Source: Microterricola gilva (GTDB lineage Bacteria; Actinomycetota; Actinomycetes; Actinomycetales; Microbacteriaceae). From it: a DNA stretch of 64,000 nt. The stretch is taken from positions 2,852,001 to 2,916,000 of the forward strand of contig NZ_SHLC01000001.1 of NCBI RefSeq assembly GCF_004217495.1. The letters run 5' to 3'. The position numbers and the translations under genes were made by a program. Each line of letters starts with the position of its first letter. Positions within the stretch are counted from its first letter, which is position 1. Below, one piece after another: positions 33,382 to 42,121 of the stretch. The notes beneath the pieces were generated by a model, which was not told the origin of the DNA, did no database searches, and was given only the letters and a program-made list of their open reading frames with translations.

Positions 33382-34671
33382 CTAGGCGGAGAGCTCCGGC
33401 ACGCGGCTCGGGCGCACGATGAACCAGAGCGCGGCGATCGAGATGATGGACGTGACGCTCATCACGGCGCCCATCGGTGCGGCGGTCGACACGCCGAGCA
33501 TCCCGACGACGGGCGAGATGACGCCGGCCAGGCCGAAGTTCACCGCGCCGAGCAGTGATGCGGCGGTTCCCGCCTCCTGGCCGTGACCGTTCAGGGCGAT
33601 CACCTGAACGCAGGGGAAGCTGAAGCCGCACATCGTGATGAAGAACCAGAGCGGCACGACGGTGCCCCAGAGGCCGGCACCGGTCAGGTCGAGCACCGTG
33701 ATCGAGATGCCCAGAATGAGCATCATGCCCGTGGTGATCGTCAGGATCCACTGCGGCCCGATCACGGTGCGCATCAGGTAGGAGCTCGTCTGCACACCGA
33801 TGATGACGCCGATGGAGTTGGCGGCGAAGAGCAGGCCGTACTGCTGCGCGGTGAAGCCGTATGTGCCCTGGAACAGGAAGGTCGAGGAGGAGAGGTAGGA
33901 GAACAGGCCGGTGAACGTCATGCCACCGACGATCGCGATGCCGACGAATGTCCGATCGGAGAGCACAATCCTGAAGCGCTGCAGCACCGTCTTCTCGCCC
34001 GCAGCCAGGCGTGCGCTCTTCGGCCGGGTCTCGACGATCCACAGCGACACGGCCACGATGACGACCGCACCGTACGCTGCGAGCACCCAGAAGATGCCGC
34101 GCCAGTCCATGACGAGCAGCAGCTGGGAGCCGATCACCGGGGCGAGCACGGGCGCGAGGCCGTTCACCAGGGCGAGGCGCGAGAGCATCTTGACCAGTGG
34201 CTTGCCGCCGAAGAGGTCGCGCACCATCGCCATCGCCACGACGCCGCCGGCCGCCGCGCCGAAGCCCTGCAGCAGACGGAACCCGCCGAGCACGAAGATG
34301 TCGGAGGCCATCGCGGCCCCGACGCAGGCCAGGACGTGCACGAGCGTCGCCAGGATGAGCGGCATCCTGCGCCCGACCTTGTCGCTCCACGGTCCGACGA
34401 TGAGCTGGCCGAGACCGAAGCCGATCATCGTTCCAGTGAGCGTCAGCTGCACCGCGGCCGGCGAGACGCCGAGCTCGCTCTCCAGCACCGGGAATGCGGG
34501 CAGGTAGAGGTCGATCGTGAACGGCCCGAGCGCGGTGAGCGCTCCGAGGATCAGCACGTAGACGAGCCGCTGCCGCGAGGAGAGCGCGTCGCCGGGGTGG
34601 CTGTGCCGGACGGTGCTGATGGATGCGGTGTCGTCGGGGCGGATGACGGGGATGCCTGCGGTGCTGGTCAC
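33382..34671 (-). CDS. Bcr/CflA-type MFS multidrug efflux transporter
   Basis: A 429-residue, 12-helix MFS protein. LYLPAFPVLESELGVS and QLTLTGTMIGFGLGQLIVGP (in parts), GPWSDKVGRRMPL and RLLQGFGAAAGGVVA are the motifs of the Bcr/CflA drug:proton antiporter family. The GTG at 34671 follows an AAGGACTT ribosome-binding site; an upstream in-frame ATG would overlap the divergent promoter region and lacks a good site. Natural substrate unknown. Confidence 0.88.
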   Translation of the reverse strand: MTSTAGIPVIRPDDTASISTVRHSHPGDALSSRQRLVYVLILGALTALGPFTIDLYLPAFPVLESELGVSPAAVQLTLTGTMIGFGLGQLIVGPWSDKVGRRMPLILATLVHVLACVGAAMASDIFVLGGFRLLQGFGAAAGGVVAMAMVRDLFGGKPLVKMLSRLALVNGLAPVLAPVIGSQLLLVMDWRGIFWVLAAYGAVVIVAVSLWIVETRPKSARLAAGEKTVLQRFRIVLSDRTFVGIAIVGGMTFTGLFSYLSSSTFLFQGTYGFTAQQYGLLFAANSIGVIIGVQTSSYLMRTVIGPQWILTITTGMMLILGISITVLDLTGAGLWGTVVPLWFFITMCGFSFPCVQVIALNGHGQEAGTAASLLGAVNFGLAGVISPVVGMLGVSTAAPMGAVMSVTSIISIAALWFIVRPSRVPELSA

Positions 34672-34851
34672 GGAAGTCCTTGAAGCTGAACGGTGGGCGT
34701 GGCAGAGCGCCCCATAACTGCCCTCCGGTCGGCGGCAGCGAAAAGTCTGTCCCAGAGCGATCGAATCGATTCGATGCTCGCAACCTCGCAATGCTACCGG
34801 ATGCCGCGAGTGAGCACGACGGAACCCGGGCGGGGATCGAATATGTTGCGC

Positions 34852-34880
34852 TTGACTGCATATCCATTCCGACGTATATT
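34852..34880 (+). promoter_or_regulatory. sigma-70-type promoter of the GH3/GH43 ABC operon
   Basis: TTGACT, 17-base spacer and TATATT: a near-consensus housekeeping promoter, unusually strong for a high-GC genome. Transcription should start near 34887, and two operators lie directly downstream (34898-34927), which fits tight repression. Confidence 0.8.
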
Positions 34881-34897
34881 CAACAGGTCCAGATTTC

Positions 34898-34927
34898 TTT
34901 CGACGCAGTTGTCGAAACTTTCGAAAG
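34898..34927. promoter_or_regulatory. tandem LacI-type operators downstream of the promoter
   Basis: TTTCGAC-N6-GTCGAAA (34898-34917) is a perfect inverted repeat, and directly after it comes the palindrome CTTTCGAAAG (34918-34927), which overlaps the ribosome-binding region of the first gene. A related CTTTCG...CGAAAG pair lies upstream of the LacI gene at 42122-43150. Repressor bound here would block elongation. Confidence 0.7.
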
Positions 34928-34932
34928 GTTCA

Positions 34933-36228
34933 ATGATGAACAGACGCAGCACACGGCTCGTCGCGTTGGCAACGGCGGCAGGCCTCGCGGTCGCCGCACT
35001 CAGCGGCTGCAGCACCGGCGGCACCAATGCGGCCGCCGGCGACGACGTGACTCTCACGTGGTGGCATAACGGAACCGGCGAGCCCCTCAACGGCTTCTGG
35101 CAAGACGTCGCGACGGAGTTCGAGGAGGCACACCCGAACGTCACGGTCGAGGTCACCGCCGTGCAGAACGAAGAGTTGAAGACCAAGGTCGCCGTTGCGC
35201 TGCAGTCGAACAACCCACCCGACCTGTTCCAGCAGTGGGGCGGCGGGCAGATGGTCGACCAGGTCGCTGCGGGCAAGTTGCTCGACGTGAGCGATGACGT
35301 GGCCGACGAACTCGAGCTCATCGGTGGCTCCGCCGCCGGCTGGCAGGTCGACGGCAAGACGTACGGCCTCCCGTTCTCGATGGGAATCTCCGGCTTCTGG
35401 TACAACAAGGCGCTGTTCGAGCAGGCCGGGATCACCGAGGCTCCGAGCACCGTCGACGAACTCAACGACGCGGTCGACAAGCTCAAGACCGCCGGCATCA
35501 CGCCCATCGTCGTCGGCGCGAAGGACAAGTGGCCGGCCGCGCACTACTGGTACTGGCTCGCGCTGCGCAGCTGCGGACAGGATGTGCTGCAGGACGCCAG
35601 CAAGGACCTCGTCTTCGATGACAAGTGCTTCACCGAAGCGGGCGAGGAACTCCAGTCGTTCATCGACACCGAGCCGTTCCAGGAGGGCTTCCTCGGAACC
35701 TCAGCACAGCAGGGCGCGACGAGCTCCGCCGGGCTGCTCGCGAACGGGAACGCCGCGATGGAGCTGATGGGGCACTGGCAGCCCGGTGTCATGGGTGGCC
35801 TGACCGAGGACGGCAAGGGGCTCGGCGACGACCTCGGCTGGTTCCCGTTCCCCGCAGTCTCCGGAGCAGACGGCGCGGCCGATGCCATGCTCGGAGGCGG
35901 CGACGGCTACTCCTGCTCGGCCTCCGCTCCGCCCGAGTGCGTCGAACTTCTCAAGTACATCTCGAGCGTCGACGTGCAGACCCGCTTCGCGGAGACTGGT
36001 GCCGGCCTCCCCGTTACCAAGGGCTCAGAGAGCGGAGTCACCGATCCGAACATGGTCGCGCTGCTCGAGGCACGCAACGACGCCAGCTATGTGCAGCTCT
36101 GGCTCGACATCGCATACGGAAACAACGTCGGTGGGGCGCTCAACGACGCCGTCGCCAACATGTTCGCCGGCCAGGGAACGGCCGAAGACATCGTCACCGC
36201 GATGAACGACGCCGCCGCACAGCAGTAG
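34933..36228 (+). CDS. extracellular solute-binding protein, probable xylo-oligosaccharide binder
   Basis: A 431-residue lipoprotein; signal peptide MMNRRSTRLVAL with lipobox AALSGC at about residue 26. The mature domain is family 1 solute-binding (LTWWHNGTGEP, FEEAHPNVTVEV, YGLPFSMGISGFWYN). It opens an operon with two permeases, GH3 and GH43, so xylo- or arabinoxylo-oligosaccharides are the probable ligand. Two adjacent ATGs (34933 and 34936) are possible; the GAAAGG ribosome-binding sequence suits either. Confidence 0.9.
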   Translation: MMNRRSTRLVALATAAGLAVAALSGCSTGGTNAAAGDDVTLTWWHNGTGEPLNGFWQDVATEFEEAHPNVTVEVTAVQNEELKTKVAVALQSNNPPDLFQQWGGGQMVDQVAAGKLLDVSDDVADELELIGGSAAGWQVDGKTYGLPFSMGISGFWYNKALFEQAGITEAPSTVDELNDAVDKLKTAGITPIVVGAKDKWPAAHYWYWLALRSCGQDVLQDASKDLVFDDKCFTEAGEELQSFIDTEPFQEGFLGTSAQQGATSSAGLLANGNAAMELMGHWQPGVMGGLTEDGKGLGDDLGWFPFPAVSGADGAADAMLGGGDGYSCSASAPPECVELLKYISSVDVQTRFAETGAGLPVTKGSESGVTDPNMVALLEARNDASYVQLWLDIAYGNNVGGALNDAVANMFAGQGTAEDIVTAMNDAAAQQ

Positions 36229-36238
36229 GGATCCACTC

Positions 36239-37288
36239 GTGAGCTCGAACCAGTTCGTCCGTCACACGGACAACGATCAGAGCGGCCTGCCCGCCGGTCG
36301 CGCTTCGGCGCGGCCGGCGCCCGGTCGCGCCGAAGTCCTGCCTTATGCCCCGATCGACCGGGATGCCGCAGGCGCAGGTCACAAGCGTCGCAACCGGTTG
36401 CGCGGCCGGGCGGAGATCGCGTTGTTCGCCGGCCCGGCGCTCGTCGTCTACCTGCTGTTCGTCATGGTGCCGGTCGGCCTCGCCGGGTACTACGGCTTCT
36501 TCAAGTGGAACGGCATCGGCCCACTCACCGACTTCGTCGGCCTGGACAACTACGTTCGTGCTCTCAGCGATCCCGTGTTCATCGGCGCGATCGGGCACAA
36601 CTTCTTCTTCGTGATCGCGTCGCTCCTCGTTCAGGGCCCGATCGCGATCGGAATCGCGCTCCTCCTGAACCGCCCCATGCGGGGCCGCTCGTTCTTCCGA
36701 GTGCTCGTGTTCGTTCCCTACGTGCTCTCCGAGGTCATCGCCGGTGTCGCCTGGCTCCTGCTCCTGCAACCGAACGGGCCATTCGACGCACTGCTGACAA
36801 GTCTCGGGCTCGGCGACGCCGTGCAGCTCTGGCTCGGCGACCCGACGATTGTGCTCTGGACGATGCTCGCCGTCATCAGCTGGAAGTACATCGGTTTCGC
36901 GATCATCCTCTTCCTGGCCGGCCTCCAGGGCGTGCCGGAAGAACTCGCGGAGGCCGCCCAGATCGACGGCGCATCCTGGTGGCAGATCCAACGGCACATC
37001 ACGATCCCGCTACTCGGACCCACCATTCGCATCTGGGCGTTCCTGTCGATCATCGGCTCTCTCCAGCTCTTCGACCTGGTGTGGATCATGACGGGCGGTG
37101 GCCCGGCGAACGCGACGTCGACCATGGCGACCTACATGATCAACTTCGGCTTCACCCGCTCGCAGTACGGCTACGGAAGCGCCGTCGCGGTGATCCTCTT
37201 CATCATCTCCTTCGCCATCGCCATCGTGTACCAGCGCTTCGTGCTCCGCCGCGACACCGAGGGCGCCCTCACGAGAAGGGTTGGCTGA
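36239..37288 (+). CDS. CUT1-type sugar ABC transporter permease (MalF-like)
   Basis: A 349-residue permease with an Arg/Ala-rich cytoplasmic tail of about 60 residues, six membrane segments and the EAA loop AEAAQIDGASWWQIQRHITIP. GTG start ten bases after the binding-protein stop. GGGPANATSTMATYMI near the C-terminus is the usual MalF-type segment. Partner of 37290-38165. Confidence 0.92.
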   Translation: MSSNQFVRHTDNDQSGLPAGRASARPAPGRAEVLPYAPIDRDAAGAGHKRRNRLRGRAEIALFAGPALVVYLLFVMVPVGLAGYYGFFKWNGIGPLTDFVGLDNYVRALSDPVFIGAIGHNFFFVIASLLVQGPIAIGIALLLNRPMRGRSFFRVLVFVPYVLSEVIAGVAWLLLLQPNGPFDALLTSLGLGDAVQLWLGDPTIVLWTMLAVISWKYIGFAIILFLAGLQGVPEELAEAAQIDGASWWQIQRHITIPLLGPTIRIWAFLSIIGSLQLFDLVWIMTGGGPANATSTMATYMINFGFTRSQYGYGSAVAVILFIISFAIAIVYQRFVLRRDTEGALTRRVG

Positions 37289-37289
37289 C

Positions 37290-38165
37290 ATGGCCACCAT
37301 CACTCTGCCATCCGGCTCTGCCTCGCAGCGGGTGCCTGCCGGGCGACGCATCGACTGGGGACAGCCCTTCGTCTACCTGGTCGCCCTCATCTGCATCGGG
37401 ATCACCGTCGTTCCGATCGCCTACGTGATCCTCGGCGGTTTCCGTACAACCGGGCAGCTCGCCGCCAAACCGAACGGGCTGCCAGACCCCTGGGTGCTCG
37501 ACAACTACGCCGCCGTGCTCTCCTCGCCGTCATTCTGGACGCAGGTCGGCAACAGCACCATCGCCGCACTGGTGACGACCATCGGCGTCGTGCTCCTCGG
37601 CGTCATGGCCGCCTTCGTCATCGCCAGGTACGAGTTCCGTGGGCGAGGAACGATCTACACCCTGTTCACGGCTGGCCTGCTGTTCCCGCTTTCGGTCGCG
37701 ATCCTCCCGCTCTACTTGTTGCTCCAGAACCTCGGGCTCCTCGGCTCGATCATCGGCGTCATCATTCCACAGATCGCATTCGCCCTGCCGACGACCATCG
37801 TGATCCTGGTGCCGTTCCTTCGCGCCATCCCGGAGGAGCTGGAGGATGCGGCATCCATCGACGGAAGCAGCCGTGTCGGCTTCTTCTGGCGCATCCTGCT
37901 TCCCCTCTCCAGCCCCGGCCTCGTGACGGTCGGAGTGCTCGCCTTCGTCGGCAGCTGGAACGGCTACCTCCTCCCCCTGCTCGTTCTGAACGACCCTGCC
38001 GCGTACACGTTGCCGCTCGGAGTGCAGGCCTTCTCGACGCAGTACTCGCAGAACACCGCACTCGTTCTCGCCTTCACCTCGCTGGCCATGTTGCCCGCAC
38101 TCATTTTCTTCACCCTCGCAGAACGCCGCATCGTCGGTGGCCTCAGCGGCGCAGTCAAAGGATGA
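37290..38165 (+). CDS. CUT1-type sugar ABC transporter permease (MalG-like)
   Basis: A 291-residue permease with six membrane segments; EAA loop EDAASIDGSSRVGFFWRILLP. The ATG at 37290 has a GAGAAGG ribosome-binding site and begins one base after the previous stop codon. Its last codons overlap the GH3 start by four bases (ATGA). As in the other CUT1 units, no ATPase gene is present. Confidence 0.92.
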   Translation: MATITLPSGSASQRVPAGRRIDWGQPFVYLVALICIGITVVPIAYVILGGFRTTGQLAAKPNGLPDPWVLDNYAAVLSSPSFWTQVGNSTIAALVTTIGVVLLGVMAAFVIARYEFRGRGTIYTLFTAGLLFPLSVAILPLYLLLQNLGLLGSIIGVIIPQIAFALPTTIVILVPFLRAIPEELEDAASIDGSSRVGFFWRILLPLSSPGLVTVGVLAFVGSWNGYLLPLLVLNDPAAYTLPLGVQAFSTQYSQNTALVLAFTSLAMLPALIFFTLAERRIVGGLSGAVKG

Positions 38166-40546
38166 CCATGAACTCGACCCCCACACCGCAGACGATCACC
38201 GACACGTGGCACGACACCTCGCTGCCGGCCGCCGAGCGCGTCGATGCTCTCATCGACGCCATGACGCTCGACGAAAAGCTAGCCCAGCTCTACGGCGTCT
38301 GGGTCGGCGCGTCCACTGAGGGCGGAGACGTTGCCCCGCACCAACACGATCTGAACGATGCCGTCGACCTGGACGAGCTCCTGCCGCTCGGACTCGGTCA
38401 GCTGACCCGTCCATTCGGATCCGCGCCGGTCGACGCCGCTGTCGGGGCGCTCTCGCTGATGCGCACTCAAGAGCGCATCGTGGCCGCAAGCCGTTTCGGC
38501 ATCCCGGCCGTTGCCCACGAGGAGTGCCTCGCCGGCTTCGCGGCCTGGGGCGCGACCGCCTACCCGGTCCCGCTGTCATGGGGTGCGTCCTTCGACCCTG
38601 AACTGGTCGAGCGCATGGCGCGGCGGATCGGCGATGACCTGCGCAGCGTCGGTGTGCACCAGGGGCTGGCCCCCGTTCTCGACGTGGTTCGCGACGCCAG
38701 GTGGGGGCGCGTCGAGGAGACGATCGGCGAAGACCCTCAGCTCGTCGCCACGATCGCGACCGCCTACGTCAAGGGCCTCGAGTCCTCCGGCGTCGTCGCG
38801 ACCCTGAAGCACTTCGTCGGGTATTCGGCGTCCCGCGCCGGTCGCAACCTCGCGCCGGTCTCGATCGGGCGCCGCGAGCTGGCCGACGTGTTGCTGCCGC
38901 CGTTCGAGATGGCCGTGCGTGACGGCGGTGTTCGCAGCGTCATGAACGCCTACACCGACATCGACGGTGTGCCGTCCGCGGCCGACCGCGAACTCCTCAC
39001 CGGCCTGTTGCGCGACACCTGGGGCTTCACGGGCACCGTGGTGGCCGACTACTTCGCGGTCGCTTTCCTCAAGCTGCTCCACGGCACGGCCGGCAGCTGG
39101 GCCGAAGCGGCCGGCGCGGCACTCGAGGCCGGCATCGACGTCGAGCTTCCGACGGTCAAGGCCTTCGGTGCGCCGTTGCGCGCCGCCGTCGCGGACGGCG
39201 TCGTCGCCGAGTCACTGGTGGACACGGCGCTGCGGCGCGTGCTGCTGCAGAAGGCCGAGCTGGGCCTGCTCGACCCCGACTGGTCTGCCGTCCCAGCCGC
39301 TCTTGCGGGCGCAGACCTCGGCTCGGCCGATGCACTCAGGGGCAGCGTCGACCTCGACTCGGCCGGCAACCGCGAGCTCGCGCGCGAGCTCGCGGAGCGC
39401 GCCGTCGTCCTACTCAAGAACGACGGGGTCCTGCCGCTCGCGTCGCCAGCATCGATCGCGGTGATCGGGCCGAACGCCGATGATCCATACGCGATGCTCG
39501 GGTGCTACTCCTTCCCGTCGCACGTCGTCGTGCAGCACCCCGGGGTGCCCATCGGCATCGAGATCCCCACGCTGCTCGATGCCATCCGGCTCGAGTTTCC
39601 CGACAGTGAGATCCGGTACGCACTCGGCACAAGCGTCGACGGCGGTGAGACCGATGGCATCGCGAATGCCGTGGCCATCGCGGCATCCGCCGACATCGTC
39701 GTGCTCGCACTCGGCGACCGTGCCGGACTGTTCGGGCGTGGCACCAGTGGTGAGGGCTGCGACGTCGAGTCGCTCGAGCTCCCCGGTGCGCAGCAACAGC
39801 TCGTCGACGCGGTGCTGGCGACCGGCACGCCGAGCGTGATGACGCTGCTCACCGGACGGCCGTACGCCATCGGGCACGCGGTAACCGACGCCTCCGCGAT
39901 CGTGCAGGCATTCTTCGTCGGCGAGGAGGGCGCATCGGCGATCGCCGGCGTGATCAGCGGGCGGGTCAATCCGAGCGGGCGCCTGCCCGTGAGCGTCCCG
40001 GCGACACCCGGCGCGCAACCAACCAGCTACCTCGCCCCGCCTCTCGCTCGCGCCACCGACGTGTCGAACATCGATCCCACCCCCGCATTCGCCTTCGGTC
40101 ACGGGCTCGGCTACTCGCGGTTCGAGTGGGGCTCCTTCGTGGGCGACGAGAGCGAGATCGCCATCGACGGCGAGGCGAGCGTGCGCCTGCGCGTGCGCAA
40201 CACGTCTTCTCGGGCGGGCACCGACGTCGTTCAGATCTACATGCACGACCCGGTGGCCTCCGTTGTGCGCCCGGTGCAACGCCTCGTCGGCTACATTCGC
40301 GTCGCCCTCGAGCCGGGCGAGAAGACGGAGGTGCGTTTCGTCGTGCCAGCCGACCTCGCCTCGTTCACCGGGCGCAGCGGCGAGCGGATCGTGGAGCCAG
40401 GAGAGATCGTGCTGAGCGTCGGGCGTTCAAGTGCCGAGCTGCCGTTCTCGCACGCGGTGCAACTGCAGGGATCCACCCGCCTGGTCGACCACACGCGGCG
40501 TCTGTGCTCCGAGGCCTGGCTGGTTCCGGTCGACGCCGAGCGCTGA
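38162..40546 (+). CDS. glycoside hydrolase family 3, beta-xylosidase/beta-glucosidase-like
   Basis: A 794-residue GH3 enzyme with the complete three-part plan: barrel (residues ~25-340), alpha/beta sandwich (~400-620) and C-terminal fibronectin-like domain (~680-770). The nucleophile is Asp296 in TVVADYF; LKHFVGYSASRAGRN is the substrate-binding K/H motif. No signal peptide, so intracellular. It overlaps the permease gene upstream and the GH43 gene downstream (TGATG). With GH43 next, removal of xylose from xylo-oligosaccharides is likely, but GH3 specificity cannot be read from motifs. Confidence 0.92.
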   Translation: MTMNSTPTPQTITDTWHDTSLPAAERVDALIDAMTLDEKLAQLYGVWVGASTEGGDVAPHQHDLNDAVDLDELLPLGLGQLTRPFGSAPVDAAVGALSLMRTQERIVAASRFGIPAVAHEECLAGFAAWGATAYPVPLSWGASFDPELVERMARRIGDDLRSVGVHQGLAPVLDVVRDARWGRVEETIGEDPQLVATIATAYVKGLESSGVVATLKHFVGYSASRAGRNLAPVSIGRRELADVLLPPFEMAVRDGGVRSVMNAYTDIDGVPSAADRELLTGLLRDTWGFTGTVVADYFAVAFLKLLHGTAGSWAEAAGAALEAGIDVELPTVKAFGAPLRAAVADGVVAESLVDTALRRVLLQKAELGLLDPDWSAVPAALAGADLGSADALRGSVDLDSAGNRELARELAERAVVLLKNDGVLPLASPASIAVIGPNADDPYAMLGCYSFPSHVVVQHPGVPIGIEIPTLLDAIRLEFPDSEIRYALGTSVDGGETDGIANAVAIAASADIVVLALGDRAGLFGRGTSGEGCDVESLELPGAQQQLVDAVLATGTPSVMTLLTGRPYAIGHAVTDASAIVQAFFVGEEGASAIAGVISGRVNPSGRLPVSVPATPGAQPTSYLAPPLARATDVSNIDPTPAFAFGHGLGYSRFEWGSFVGDESEIAIDGEASVRLRVRNTSSRAGTDVVQIYMHDPVASVVRPVQRLVGYIRVALEPGEKTEVRFVVPADLASFTGRSGERIVEPGEIVLSVGRSSAELPFSHAVQLQGSTRLVDHTRRLCSEAWLVPVDAER

Positions 40547-42114
40547 TGGGCCGGTACCGCAACCCCGTCCTGCCCGGATGCCACCCTGACCCCAGTGTGT
40601 GCAGGGTCGGTGACGAGTACTTCATCGTCACCTCGACGTTCGAGTACTTCCCAGGGCTGCCGATCCACCGCTCATCGAATCTCGTCGACTGGGAGCTGAT
40701 CGGGCACGCCGTGCACCGCGACGACCAGGTCGATCTGAGCGGGGTCCCGGCATCCGGAGGGCTCTTCGCGCCGACGATCCGGTACAACAACGGACGCTTC
40801 CACGTCGTGTGCACGCTCGTGCACGGCACGGGCAGACAGGGCCACTTCCTCGTGACGGCGCGCGATGCGGCCGGGCCGTGGTCGCAGCCGCTGTGGCTGG
40901 ACGACATCGGCGGCATCGACCCGTCGCTGACGTTCGACGGCGATCGCGTGTGGCTCTGCGGCACCAGGCTCGCCGAGCAGGGCGAGTGGGCCGAGCAGAC
41001 GGAGGTGTGGCTCTCCGAACGCGACCCCGTGAGCTTCGAGGCGATCGGCCCGACCCATGTGCTCTGGCGCGGTGCTCTCACCGGCGCCAGGTGGGCGGAG
41101 GGCCCTCACCTGTTCCGCCACGGCGGCCGCTGGCTCCTGCTCGCCGCGGAGGGTGGAACGGAGCGCGACCACGCCGTGATCGTCGCCTTCGCCGACGAGA
41201 TCACCGGGCCGTACACCGGTGATCCGGGCAATCCCCGACTCACGCACCGCGACCTCGGGGCGCGTGCACCGATCATCAACGTCGGCCACGCCGACCTCGT
41301 GGATGCCGTTGACGGCGCAAGCGGGGCGGCAGCAGACAGCGGGTGGGCGACGCTGCTGGCCACGCACACCCTCGACGGCGTCGCCAGCCTCCTCGGCAGG
41401 CAGACCCACCTGGTCCCGGTCGGCTGGGAGGCCGATCGGGTGCTCTTCGCACCGGGATTCGCGCGGGTACTGGAGAGCGTCGATGCGGCGGGCGTCCCCG
41501 ACCAGGCGGAACGCCCAACCCACTTCGTCGACCATTTCGACGCGCCGACTCTGGAGCTGGGCTGGAACACACTGCGATCCGCCGGCGCGGAACGGATGTC
41601 GCTCTCGGCACGCCCTGGCCATCTGCGGCTTGTGGCCGGACCGGGTAGCCCAGCGGAGACGGGCCCACTGGCATTTCTCGGACGACGGCTGCCATCGATG
41701 CGCGTCACCGTGGCGACGCGGCTCGAGCTCTCCGCCCCGGCATCAGCCCGCGCGGAGGCCGGCCTGCTGCTGCGCCTGTCCGAGCGCGACCATCTGACTT
41801 TGGTCGTGCGTGCCGACGCCGCCGGAGGCTCAACCGCGGAGGCGCGCCTCACCGTTGCGGGGGCGGAGATCGCGCTGGGCGCGGCATCCGTGCCCGCCGG
41901 GGCAGCAGAGCTCGTCCTCGAGCTCGATGGCTTCGACGCCGTGCTCTCGGTGCGGGGCGACGGGACCTCGACGCCCATCGCCGAGGCCGAGCTGACGCGG
42001 CTCTCCCCCGATGTCACCGGCGGTTTCGTCGGCGCGTGGATCGGGATGTTCGCGGTGGGCGACGGCACGGGGCACGCCGATGTCGACAGCTTCGAGCTGT
42101 CGGTCCGCGACTAG
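40546..42114 (+). CDS. glycoside hydrolase family 43, beta-xylosidase/arabinofuranosidase-like
   Basis: A 522-residue inverting glycosidase. The five-bladed propeller comes first: base Asp15 in HPDPSV, modulator Asp125 in GGIDPSL and acid Glu185 in WAEGPHLF. A C-terminal beta-sandwich of about 190 residues (from FVDHFDAPTLELGWN) is that of GH43 beta-xylosidases and shapes the exo-acting pocket. No signal peptide. Last gene of the operon; the start overlaps the GH3 stop by one base. The product, xylose or arabinose, feeds XylA/XylB and AraA/B/D. Confidence 0.94.
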   Translation: MGRYRNPVLPGCHPDPSVCRVGDEYFIVTSTFEYFPGLPIHRSSNLVDWELIGHAVHRDDQVDLSGVPASGGLFAPTIRYNNGRFHVVCTLVHGTGRQGHFLVTARDAAGPWSQPLWLDDIGGIDPSLTFDGDRVWLCGTRLAEQGEWAEQTEVWLSERDPVSFEAIGPTHVLWRGALTGARWAEGPHLFRHGGRWLLLAAEGGTERDHAVIVAFADEITGPYTGDPGNPRLTHRDLGARAPIINVGHADLVDAVDGASGAAADSGWATLLATHTLDGVASLLGRQTHLVPVGWEADRVLFAPGFARVLESVDAAGVPDQAERPTHFVDHFDAPTLELGWNTLRSAGAERMSLSARPGHLRLVAGPGSPAETGPLAFLGRRLPSMRVTVATRLELSAPASARAEAGLLLRLSERDHLTLVVRADAAGGSTAEARLTVAGAEIALGAASVPAGAAELVLELDGFDAVLSVRGDGTSTPIAEAELTRLSPDVTGGFVGAWIGMFAVGDGTGHADVDSFELSVRD

Positions 42115-42121
42115 TCGGCGT

